DNA of 64,000 bases from Cryptomeria japonica. Taxonomy: Eukaryota > Streptophyta > Pinopsida > Cupressales > Cupressaceae. Shown here in pieces: positions 36,016-47,900 of this stretch; the first letter of the stretch is position 1; every line of letters begins with the position of its first letter. The notes under the pieces were generated by a model that had not been told where the DNA came from, did not search any database, and was given only the letters and a program-made list of their open reading frames with translations. The stretch lies in contig NC_081405.1 in assembly GCF_030272615.1 (NCBI RefSeq), positions 309,287,374 to 309,351,373 of the forward strand. Direction: 5' to 3'. The position numbers and the translations under genes were made by a program.

Positions 36016-37590
36016 TAAATTATTTTATATCTTAAAAAGTATTTTATCCAACTTAGTCTTGTTATATATTTCTATAGCCCCCATAATTGTTCTATTCTTA
36101 TGTCTTGTTAAGTAGGAAAGTGGTTAAAGTAAAAATAGATACCAACATTTATATTCACCCTAATCTATTATTTCATAGACACAAACACATCCCTACTACT
36201 TATTTTCTAATCTTTGAACATTATGTGGTTTCTCTTCTTCTAAAGACCCCAAGCTACAAAAGGAGGAATAGAATATTGAAAATGGAAGTCTCAAGTAAAA
36301 TTTTTAACACTACATCCATTTTAAAAATATGGTCATAGTTCTATCATTTAATAAAAAATTCTTAGTTTAATTTAATTGGTATTATTAAATATATTTTATT
36401 AGACATAATCCTCCACTGGAGCAATCCTTTATACTAAATAAAATTGCACATGGATTAACTTAACAAGGGCATGGAAACACATGTACAAGAAATTATATTT
36501 GAAGGCGTGGAGATAAAACCACTGCATTTGATCTAATGAAAATAACAATTGAGACACATCTTTTTGACGATGATCAACATTGCAAAACAAGCAAACAATA
36601 TTCCACTAAATTTTACAAAACATAATAAAAAAAAGTGAACTCTTTGGACACAATTTCCTAATCCAATACTATGAAAATAATTATGACAAAACTAATATGA
36701 ATATACGAAAGATATAATGCATTTAGAAATGAACTATTTTTCAATAGCACAATGTTAAATTTTTTTAAATATGTTTATTTTGTTTCCATAAGAATGCCAC
36801 CAATGGAATATATTTTAAATTAAAAATAAATCCAATTTCCTTTTAAATTATATTAACAAAATTCCATTTAGTTTGAAAATAAAGTTGTTCCATTCTTAAA
36901 ATCATTTAACCATTATTAGTGGCAAATTAAATGCAAGAGTAACCAAATGACAATTAACAATTTCATCATGTATTTTTCTAATAATAAATAATCTTGTTAA
37001 TTTAAGTATTAAATATATATAAATATAGGAGAACATACAAAATCTATCTTCATGATGGAAATTCAATTCTCTAATTATATCATATATCTAATTTTATATT
37101 TTTGTTGTATTAAATAAGTCACGAGGTACATAAAAACTATTAATTGAAATGGACTCTAATAGGCAAGCTAGGGTTTCCTCCCCTCTCATGCATTCTCAAG
37201 AACCGACATTTGCAAAATGGATTCTTTTAGAGGTATGCCTAAATGATTCCCTAGGTAGCCTCCTACTAAAGCTTCCATCTTCTAAATTCCTCTAGCTGAT
37301 TTAGTTAAATACTTTTTCAAAAAGACAAAATGGTGCAGTCACTAGTTAAAAGGGACCTCAAAGAGATCAATCTGGACTAGTCAACAAGAGTAAACACAAT
37401 GAAAACAAGAGGCAATGTAGAATTGAATATATCATATCATGAAAAATAATTACAGATAATTGGTAACATTTGGGTTACAAGATTCGGCTCACAGGTCTAC
37501 TACAAACATGCTCAATTAAAAAACAGGTCACTACTAGACCTCAAAAAATTAAGATCTATCTTCTATGTTCTATCTCACAACCTTGAATGA
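36016..37590. other. Intergenic, nothing recognised
   Basis: Very AT-rich DNA without protein motifs or clear repeats on either strand. Confidence 0.5.
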
Positions 37591-37596
37591 CTTCTA

Positions 37597-38885
37597 ATGT
37601 TTAATTACAATGTTTTATATGATCCAAGGGTGTCGAGTCGGCCCAAAAGGGATCAAATGGCGAAGAACAAGACCAAATGTGTAAAATCCAATAGGTCGAT
37701 CTCTGCCAAAGAGATTCCTCTAGAAATTCTGAAGGATGAAGTCCAGATCAAAGGGAAAGTCAACCACATGCCAAGGAACATTAGAATCAATGCTCAGGGA
37801 TCCGCAAGCTACAGAAGGAATCTGGTAGATTCACCAAAGTAAATAGGTCCAGGTGGTTCTAGCACTAGAAAAATGTCTCAAAAATCAGAATCGATAACTT
37901 ACCGAAAAATGATCCAAATGTTCTGCGGTATAGGAATAAGGAAGATGGTAAATTCATCAAGAAAAATCCAAATCCTCAAGATTCGGTGAGAAAATGCAAG
38001 AAAATGCAGAATGAAATCTTGAAACTGCAAAATAGAAAGGAAATATTTTTGGTTGATACAAGATTGCTAAGAACCGGGGATCCTCCTACATCACAAAAAG
38101 ATTATAAAAATAAATGGAGTGGGAAACTAAAGCTAAATAAGATAGTGGAGGAGAGAAAATTGGGTATTCAATCTACCATAGATGACAACACAAGATAATG
38201 GAGAACGTGTCATTCTTCATGAAATTAATGAAGCAAATCTCATGGAATGTTAGGGGCCTAAATGCCTATAAAAAATGTTGCCTCATTAGGTCTTAGCTTG
38301 ATTCTTGTGGGTCAAACATGATTTTGTTTCAAGGAATTGTTTGATTCTCAGGCATAGTTAGATGCGGGCCTCAAACTTGGTGATTCACAAGTGTAGTGGG
38401 ACATGGGTGATGATGAAGGTATTGGGGAGGACAAACTCCAAAAGTAGTAGGTGCTTTTATGGTATTATTATAGCACCAAAGTATTTGCATGGTCTTTAAT
38501 TTTTATTCCAATGCTTAGTTTTAATCCCTCCCTATGTATGGAGGAGGGATCTTTTCTATCTTAAGGGGCTAGTTTTTATTGTATAATCACTCTTATATTA
38601 GTTAGTTTATGTAGATTGAGCTCTACTCTCTATCTTTCCATTTTGTATGAAATATATGTATAGTATGGTTGTAGATAGATCCATGGTCTCCACTTCCACC
38701 ATTTTGTTGGAATCATTATTAGGTATGTAACTAAGCAAATAGGGCTCACCGATGGAGCGAGCCTCTCTGCGGTTTTCTCTTTTTTATTTCCATGATTTAT
38801 CATGGTCTTCTCTACGATAATGTATATGTTTTTTAAAATTAATATAAATAGTATGTTCTTGCATTTTTCCTCGCCAAAAAAAATA
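37597..38885 (+). mobile_element. Internally deleted LINE: ORF1 tail, endonuclease start, 3' tail
   Basis: Polar, Lys/Arg-rich open frames at 37597-37842 and 37986-38198 resemble a LINE ORF1 end. Thirty bases later, at 38228, an ATG begins MKQISWNVRGLNAYKKCCLI, the start of the LINE apurinic endonuclease (usual form LSWNVRGLN). A TAG breaks it after about 22 codons and it fades by 38345. The following 500 bp resemble a LINE 3' end, closing with an A8 run at 38876-38883. Most of ORF2 is absent. Confidence 0.55.
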
Positions 38886-38889
38886 TTAA

Positions 38890-39690
38890 ATTAGTTTAAA
38901 CATAGGGAAGCATATAAAATCTATGTCACACCCATTTTTATCATTTTTATTTAACTAATTCAAAAATAGAATTAATTTTTATTTAAACTTTATTGGAACA
39001 TTACTATAGACTTAATTAATATGATGGAAGAGGAGTTGTAATACACACAATATATGATATTTCTTAAGCAATCCAATTGAGGTGTGAGATTAATAACTCA
39101 TATGTCATTTCATACTACTTTAGATAGATCACTTACAAACCGAGTCATAGTCTAGATTTGTTTTCTTTTCAATACATGGGAAGCAGTTATAGTTGTCAAT
39201 ACTTATGACATATTTGTTACTTATTACATGAAAGAAATAATCACGCCACTCTTTAATATGCATGTTTAAGGAATTTGTAAAACAAGTAAACCTCTTTAAA
39301 TAACAACATAACATCGTTGTTATCAATAGAGATAACACACTTAATTATTAGTACTATTGTTCAAATTTTTTTATTACATTTACTAATGATAATTGCATCA
39401 TAAATAATATTAATATTATACTTGAATACTATTTTTATTATCTTTTTTTTCAAATATAATAGAACTCATAACATGATTATTATCATTTTTAATATTAATA
39501 CTCTACTTAATAATGTGATTGTTACTCTAATGTTAACATTTCATCTAATCCTAATACCAACTTTTTTCTTGATTTAACCTTACACATAATAGTAGTATTT
39601 CTAATAATTTCTTTACTAATAATCCCTTAACATTATTTCTCTTGTGAAAACATAATGTTCTTCCTAAAATTTGATTCTTTTGCTAGATGG
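38890..39690. other. Intergenic, nothing recognised
   Basis: AT-rich sequence; no gene, RNA or repeat was identified. Confidence 0.5.
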
Positions 39691-39694
39691 CTTT

Positions 39695-39845
39695 TCATCA
39701 TAATTTATTAATGATCAATAATCTTAGGAAGGTTCTGATGCATTTACTGTATAGGTGCTTATTTTGTGAACAGGTTGAGGAATCTACTAATCACCTCCTA
39801 AATAACTACAAGTATACTTGAAATATCATTGAAGAGGTGAGAGAG
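39695..39845 (+). pseudogene. LINE reverse-transcriptase zinc-binding (zf-RVT) remnant
   Basis: The plus strand reads NNLRKVLMHLLYRCLFCEQV, then EESTNHLL and a segment with a stop where Trp is expected. This is the pattern of the zf-RVT domain that follows RT in plant LINEs (C-x2-C, then EExxxHLL, then C). The last Cys is replaced. No flanking RT was found. Confidence 0.55.
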
Positions 39846-40555
39846 AAACAAGAGAATAGGGATTATCATACACCTGAGGAGAGATCTAATTCATGAGCAC
39901 ATATATTATGGCCATTACCCTCTTGAATAGGATAATCAAGTTATTAGGAGTCCGCGGAGACTAGTGTAGGTAGCACTATGGTTCCCCTAGGCTCAAAACT
40001 TATAATGGTGATAGATACAACTACCCTACTCAATACCTTTTGAAAATATTATGATCAAGAAGGGAAGCCTTTATATTTGCAGTGGTTTATGATTAAGTAG
40101 TATACTAGAACTTAGATTCAATGTGATATATATAGCGAGATACCAGATTACACATTTAATTGATTCCTTGTAATTGGCACACGAGAATGATGCAACTTTA
40201 TAGGTCAAGTCATATCAATGATGATGCCATTCATAGAAACCTAGTAGCTAGTATAGGCTGCTTAAAGGTCTTAGTGACATGCAGAATGATACATGGACAT
40301 CTTTAAGTCAATGGTACAACTAAGAACAACATATAAGGAAGGGATGGTAGATCACTCTCGTTTAGAGTCTCTAGAAGTAAAACTATAGTGATTACTAGTT
40401 GAGAGAGATTAGTTAGAAAACACATTATATAGCTGTGATGGTGGAGGTAGTAGATATGAATGACCTACAAATATTAATTAACTTGAGGAGTTACTTAAAT
40501 TATATTAATAGTTTTCATGTTTGGGAAGTATTGTATTATCTATGCCTACAATTGT
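39846..40555. other. Intergenic, nothing recognised
   Basis: No gene was identified. Possible continuation of the LINE remnant could not be confirmed. Confidence 0.4.
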
Positions 40556-40559
40556 AGTT

Positions 40560-41190
40560 TAGTTTAGCTTATGGTTCTTTTAGCAATAGTATTTGTAGAT
40601 TTCTACGAGGTAAGCTATTTGGTTTCCAATAACTTTACTCAAACTTCATTTTCTTGCATTTAGGTTGAAGTTTATCTTTCAAATGATTTTATAGGTGAAC
40701 TTGTTATATTGGTTAATTATAGTTTGTTGTCTCAATTGGTTGATTATGAGGGGATTCCTTTTAGTTGTCAAATTTATTTTTCTAATTGATACTTTGCCTC
40801 TAATTGTTCCCTTAATTTTCATACATAATCTTCCTCTACATGGTGGAGGAATCCTCTTCTTGATTTTCTCACAATACGCTTTAATATTTTTTGGGGATGA
40901 TTCAACTCCTCATTTTAAGGATCTAGATCCTCTTTCTAATATTGCTAAAACTTCTCACTCTCAATCTAGTGAGGCTCCTTTCATTTTTTCTTTCATTTAT
41001 ACAAATCCCATTTAAATCACTTTTCTTAGCATTTCTAACACTGGTGTGCAAGTTGTTAGCTCTTCTGAGGGTCTTTCTCATCCATCTTTTTCTATGCTTT
41101 AAGATTTGGATAACAACTTTTTTAGGACACTTTTTCAAAGAAGGGAGAAAGCTTATCCCAAGTTAGATTCTCTGGCATGCGAATCCTTTT
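40560..41190 (+). pseudogene. LINE ORF1 (DUF4283/zinc-knuckle type) remnant
   Basis: Near 40695-40825 the plus strand reads GELV, LSQLVDYEGIPFSC and then FASNCSL. It matches the stretch before and inside the zinc knuckle of plant LINE ORF1 proteins (usual form YEGIPFRCRRC, then GHLA, then C). Here one Cys has become Tyr and the His Tyr, and a stop lies inside. The carboxy-terminal end near 41090-41185 reads DLDNNFFRTLFQRREKAYPK. Several stops make it a dead copy. Confidence 0.5.
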
Positions 41191-41194
41191 GATG

Positions 41195-42028
41195 CAAAAT
41201 TATGTACATCTAAATCAAGAACTTATTTTCTTTTGTGCTTTGTCATATTTGGTTTCATTCTATTTCTATTATGTTTCAACTCTATTTCTTATTTAACATC
41301 TACTACAAATGATTCATTATTTATTCAAGTTGCTATGATTTATTAATACTACAATGAAGTACTTTATTTTTCTTAATACAATGGTCAAAATTGATGAATG
41401 AACACATGCACATATTACTACTCATTTCATTTCAAATGGTGGAATCTATGTATAAAATTATGTGATTAAGTTTATACGATTCTCAAAGGTAAGTATTATA
41501 TTGCAGGTACTTACTGATGATAAAGTTTTTAATCACATGAATGAATGCACTCTAACACCAATGGAATCTTAAATTATCAAGAGAATAAGGAAGATGCAAC
41601 ATAAGTTTTTTAACAAATCATATTGTATATGAGTTTTATTGCACACATGATTCAGTCACTTTTCAACACACTATTGATGACTGAAGTCTTTATTACACTG
41701 AAGGCATCTCCTACTATGAAGTGCACCGAGCTAAATTTGAGCATCAATGATCCAGACTATTTGAGAGAAGGTGCAAGATGATGTAAGCCATCTTGACTGT
41801 CGATACATCCAGATAGTCGTTGCTTGCAACTTTCCTGCCGAGTCTCTGATAGTACTAGTATCAGCATCAAATTAAAAGGTTTTCTCATCATCACTTATTT
41901 TAATCAACAACTTGTCGTGTATGATTTGTAGAAGGCCTATGCTTCCCTATGGATTTGATGATTCCTTCCCACGAAGCACACACAATCTGGAGCCTTTTCT
42001 CGTGCCCATCAGATCACCAACTCTCACA
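41195..42028. other. Intergenic, nothing recognised
   Basis: No gene or repeat was identified up to the PPR remnant. Confidence 0.45.
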
Positions 42029-42600
42029 AACAGGTTCCCAACACTAGCATTTTCATTTGCAGTGGCCTGTACTGAAATGGTAGCTTTCAAATAGGGTATA
42101 GACGTCCATCATTTTTGTTGGAAATGCGTTGGTAGACATATATACAAAATGTGGAGCATGGACAAGGCACATGAAATATTTGACAACGTGCCTCACCTCA
42201 AAGAAATGTGATCTCATTTGCTGCTATGATTGCAGGATATGCCCAGAATGTGTTTGTTGATAAGGATTTAGAAACCTTCAATCTAACGTAACTGGGACAT
42301 GTTAATCCAAAGGCCGCAATCTCTACCAGTGTCAAAATGGGAGCTTTAGAATAGGATATGGTCTACTACCACACGATAAAAGAGAGGATTTTGCCAAACG
42401 CTATAGACATGTAAGCATAGACAAAACAACTGAGCTGTTTGATAGATAGCCTCCAGGAATTGTTTATAGAATGCCATGATTATAGGATATGCAAAATGCG
42501 GGCAACTGAACTGTTTGGCAGAATACCTCAAAACACATTGTTCTAGTGGAATGCCCTAGTTGCAAGCTATTAGCAAAATTGGTTTGTCGAGAAAGGTTAA
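42029..42600 (+). pseudogene. Pentatricopeptide-repeat (PPR) protein remnant
   Basis: PPR proteins bind organelle RNA. Decayed repeats are readable across frames: FAVACTEMVAFK, stop, GIDVHH near 42045; IIFVGNALVDIYTKCG near 42110; MDKAHEIFDNVP near 42160; ISFAAMIAGYAQN near 42215; and WNALVASY, stop, QNWFVEK near 42550. These are the conserved phrases of plant PLS-class PPR repeats. At least one 1-bp frameshift (near 42158) and several stops are present, and only three or so repeats remain. It is a fragment of a gene or retrocopy, not a working gene. Confidence 0.75.
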
Positions 42601-42604
42601 AATA

Positions 42605-44155
42605 CATCCTAGGCCCAGCCACATTGGAATGTGGAGACACTTTTGGAGGGTGATCTCCTTTAACAATTTTGCAAAACCTTTAAGATAAAGCCAACAAACT
42701 ATTAAGGCATTTCAAATTAACAAAAAAATTACAAATTATTTACAAAGTAGAAGGCATCCATAGCAAATCACCATCATGAATCACTTGTTTCATCATTGGA
42801 AGATATTATTGATGAGTCAAATTCATCAATGAAATATTCATACAAATTCATGTCACCTATTTTATCAGACAAATATATCCTACAATGCAACATAGCTAAC
42901 AAAAGGTCAGATATGTGTTCCTTTTACCAATCCCAAAACCAATACATCTATTGAACATTATGATTTCAATATTATTCTTGCTTGTGATTTTCTTCAATAT
43001 CATTAATTTCTAATGAATGCAAATCTTGCATAGGCTAAATAGATAGAATTAATCCTAATAGTTGGAATGTCTTCAACATGTTTAACAATTGGTATCATAG
43101 TCATCCAATGCATAGTAGAACATATCCCAAATATAATTTTCACCAAATGAGTTTGATATCATGCAGGTTATTCACACATGCAACATGAGCATACATATTC
43201 AATACATTTTGAAGCATAATAGTGATTCTCAAATGTTGGCCAAACATGATTTAAATTATACCATCTAAAAAGGAGAAATCTTAAATATATTGTGCCTTCC
43301 AAAGGTTGTTTTACAAAAAATTCTTTCTTGAATGAGCAAACATAATTTAAATTGGATTTATATGTTTTACCAAATTAATTTATTTCTTCTTCCAACAACT
43401 AAGTTGGTGCAACACATACTTTACCTTGCACTACACTACTTCGCATCCAAAACTATGATATACAATAATGAATATAAATACAACTATAATACAATAATGC
43501 ATAAACTAAAACCCCATAGACCAAATTGTAGAGTAAAAATATAGTCAAATTCCAGTGGGATTCACTTTATCCACTGAAATCATCGCCTGTTACGAAATTT
43601 CATTCATCAAAACATCAACAATCTGAGAATGTTTTATTTCTTACAAATAGGGGTGTGAAATGCTCAAAGAAAAATTAAATCTTTATCAAGTATGAGTGCT
43701 TTTGGTGTCTAAGACTTGAACCTTTTCTTATAGTTTTTTATATAAATTTTAATAATTATTTAATACAATATTACTTCCCTTTTAAAGAAAAAGCACAACC
43801 ATATTGAAAAGAAAAAATATTATCATATTTTGACTTTAAATTCAACATGATAGTTGTACGAAAGAAGGGTCAATCATGTAATTAATTTTATTCTTTTGCA
43901 CTATTAGTGATGAATGTTTGTTAATAAATAAATTTATATGATTATTTTTATTTAATTTATTACATCTAAGGTTTTAGGATCTATAATTGATAGGCATTTA
44001 TAATTGACAGTGCATTTAGTTGTCACTGGTCAATGAATAGTGTGATCATAATATTCATGTTTGATGAGACATTCTCACCAACCAAGATTAAACCACAATT
44101 GCACCTTACTATTAAAAACAATTTGATGCAAACTATTGGCACCTAAATAAATTTC
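42605..44155. other. Intergenic, nothing recognised
   Basis: AT-rich; no gene or RNA was identified. Confidence 0.45.
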
Positions 44156-44159
44156 TCCT

Positions 44160-44610
44160 CCATGATAAATATATATTCATCTATATCCTTTCCCCTATCC
44201 TTTAATACTCTCTCTATTTATCTCTTCTTCTCCCTCACTCCCTCTCTCCCACTCTACCTCTCCCTCTCCCTCTCCATCTATATCTCTATCTTAATATATT
44301 CCTCTCTATCTCTCTCCCCTATCTCTATCTCGTTACCTCTCCATATCACTCCATCTTTCTATATCTCTTGAATTATCCTTTATCATCTCTCTACTTTTGT
44401 CCTTCTCTCTCACTCTATATATTCACCCTTTCAATCTTTATCTATCCCCTCCCCTCTTTCTCTCTTTCTCTCTTTTTCATCTACTTCTCCATCTCCATAT
44501 CTATCCCCTGTCTCTCTTGCTCATTCCCTCTCTATATCTATCTCATTATTTCCCCCTTTGTCTACCCTTTTTATACATCTAGCTCTCCTATTCCCTCTCT
44601 CTTTATTGCA
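44160..44610. repeat. CT-rich polypyrimidine microsatellite tract
   Basis: About 450 bp built from TCTCTC, CTCTAT and CCCTCTC words on the plus strand. The open frames across it (Ser/Leu/Tyr-rich) follow from the composition. It lies downstream of the expansin-like gene. Confidence 0.85.
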
Positions 44611-44931
44611 AACATTACAGGATCTTGTTGCTAATGGAGCTTGATTATCATCCTAATTCAAAGGTTTTGTTCCGGATATGTTTGGATCCTATTTCCAAAC
44701 CTTTGTTGCATAAACAACATCATTTGCTAAATTATGTACCATCTGCCCTCAAGTACACCACATAATTATATGCAAAAATAGACCATTTTTTTCTTTCTAA
44801 AATTAATCTCCCAAGCCTTCTCGATGTTCCCACTGCACACTAAGGTGCAATTGCTAGTTTAGGATTGGTAAGACGACATATTTTGGAGGCAACTGCAAGT
44901 GGAGAGAATACATTGGATCTCCCTTCTTGAA

Positions 44932-44937
44932 TTTATT
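44932..44937 (-). terminator. Possible polyadenylation signal of the expansin-like gene
   Basis: AATAAA on the minus strand, 40 bp after the distal stop codon (44977-44979) of the expansin-like gene. Confidence 0.5.
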
Positions 44938-44976
44938 TATATTAGATGCCACCAAGCTACGCAGCTATTATAATGA

Positions 44977-47900
44977 TCAGTATTCGAGGTGAAGGCCAGC
45001 GCAATATACAGCACCAGCTTTCCAGTGAGAGGGTATTGGATTTCCAGCATAAACCCATTCTCCCACTTAAAGTGGGAACCGAATAGCGAGATTGCCTGTG
45101 GGAGGTGACATTAGTATGTCCCACACAACCCGATAGCTCCTCCGCATTGCTTTCCAATCAGAAGTTTTCTCCTGCCATCTCACCATCACACGTCAGCAGT
45201 AGAAATACAATACATCTCTTTGGCCTCCTTGGTACCACAACGCCACAACGTATGATTTTGTTTTATATACCTGAGAAAGTTCAACAGCCACAACATCTTT
45301 TTGGCCTCCTTGGTACAGCAACACCAAAGATAGATAATCGGGGTAATTGCTGCTCTTGTTAATCTTGAAACATATATTGTGTCCTGGATTCTTGTAAGGC
45401 ACTCTCAAAGGTTGCAGCCATCATAACTATCAGCAATTAGTTACTCATGAGAATATCTCAAATAGTGTAAGGTTAAGAGCTCTAGGCTTACCGTTTGTAG
45501 TCAATGTCAACAACAGCCAAAGCCTTCAATTGCTTATCTTTACCCTGCTTGGCCATAGTCTTGAAAGCACGAGGACTCATAATGAAATCAGTTCGATTGC
45601 CTTCTCCATGATCTGTGACCACTACTATTACTCCACTGTCTGCGCAGAGGTACTTATTTTTGCATGTCACCTATTTGAAAAGTAATATCATTCTGTAGAA
45701 TTTTGAACCTGACCTATCCTCTCTGAACCAACTGATTAGCAAACAATAACAGCAAAAAGAAGAAAACACCAATATCTTTATTGAAGCTTAATTAAAAAAT
45801 TACATAGAGGCTGTATATATAAAGAATTTGCAGTCTAGAAGAATAAATAATAACTGCAGTTCTAAATATATTCCTAGCTTTGCATGAAAAGCTACTAAGG
45901 CTCTCAAACTAAAAAAAGCAAACTACTCCCTAAATTAAGAATACAATAAGTGCATGCACAACATGCTTTATTTACTAAAAAACAAACTCATGCAAAAAGC
46001 AAAACTAAAAATAGTCCTAAGGATTCATACATGCTGGAGTACATGCTTTATTTGCATGAATAAACAAAAAAACTATTAACTAAAAATAGCTTATGCATGG
46101 TGATGAATGGATAGCTTCATGTCCAAACTGGAGTTGCACGGAGCTGCATGCTAGAGCAGCATCACTTATCAACATACTTCCCCTTGATGCTGAGAGGGCT
46201 GACAATCTTATCTCATAGTGCTATAAACTGAGCTTTCGCAACCGCTTTGGTGAATATATCTGCTAGTTGATCCTGGGTGTTGATGTGCTTCAATTCAACA
46301 TCCTTCTTTTGCACCAAATCTCGTATGAAGTGATATTTCAAATCAAAATGCTTAGTTCTGCTGTGATGAACCGGATTCTTAGCTAACTTGATGGCACTCA
46401 CATTGTCACAATAAATTACTGTAGGCTGAATTTGTTTTTCTCCAATTTCTTCCAAAAATTTTCTGAGCCAAAGAGCTTGTGTACCTGCTGAGGTAATTGC
46501 AACATACTTCGCTTCTGTAGATGAGAGGGCAACAATACTTTGCTTTTTTGAGCTCCGGGTAATTAAACCAGAACCAAAAGAAAAACAATTCCCAGATGTA
46601 GATTTACGGTCATCCATACTACCTCCCCAATCTGAATCACTAAAACCTACTAGATTGAACTTTTCAGAAGGGTAGTAATGAATACCAAAACTTAAATTCC
46701 CTTTCACATACCTCAAAATCCTCTTGGCTGCCTTCATATGTATTTCAGATGGATTTGTCATATACCTTGAAACAAGTGAAACTGAATAGGCAATATCAGG
46801 CCTTGTGTGGATTAGAAACATCAAGCTCCCTACAATACTTCTGTAAGTTGTCTCATCAACTAAATCAGCACCATCATCTCTACATAACAAATCTCCATGA
46901 GCACTTGGAGTGGAGGCAGGGTTACAATCAGTCATATTAAATTTCTTCAGCATATCCTGGGCATACTTTGTTTGACAAATGAAAATCTCATCCTTACTTT
47001 GATAAACCTCCATTCCTAGAAAATATTTCATTTGACCAAGATCTTTCATCTCAAATTATTTCATCATAGCAGCTTTGAATTCATCTTTCATCTTAGAACT
47101 ACTACCCATATACAAAAGATCATCAACATACAAACTTATGATGAGAATATCAGTACCTTCTTGTTTGTAGTATAGGGTAGGATCACTCTTACTTCTCTGG
47201 AAGCCATTCTCCTGAAAGTATCCATCAATCCTGGCATACCACGCTCTTGGTGCTTGCTTGAGGTCATACAAAGCCTTCTTCAACTTGTAGACATAATTAT
47301 CTTTTCGTTCCACTTCAAAACCTTGTGGCTTCTCCACATACACTTCCTCTTCTAAGTACCCATTCAAGAAGGCACTTTTCACATCCATATGATGTATGCT
47401 CCACTTCTTTTGAGCTGCTAATGAAATCAACATTCTTATGGTCTCTTGTCTTGCTACTGGTGCAAATGTCTCTTCATAATCAATTCCATACTTTTGTGTG
47501 AAGCCTTTAGTAACTAATCTCGCTTTGTGTCTTTCAACACTCCCATCACTATTAAATTTGGTCTTGTAGACCCATTTGGTGCCAATCCTTTTTTTGTCAT
47601 GTGGAAGTTCTGTTAACTCCCAAGTATCATTCTTGTGAATGGAATCCATCTCTTCTTCCATGGCTTTCACCCAAACCTCATTAGTACATGCATCTTCAAA
47701 ACATGATGGTTCAAAATCAGCCTTGGCTAATAAAGCAAAATTCACTGTTTCACCTACTGGGTTTTCTTCATGTACTTGATTTCCACTCCTCTGGTAGATA
47801 TCACTCAATCTCCTTACTTTCCTTGTAGAACTTGGAGAAGAAGCTGGACTTGAACTTGGTACTAAAGAACTTGATGAAGGGTTTCTTGGTGGAGTTAAAC

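Noticed and set aside
44162-44634. Ser/Leu/Tyr-rich open frames
   Set aside because: They lie wholly in a CT microsatellite, lack any domain and arise because the tract has no stop codons in those frames.
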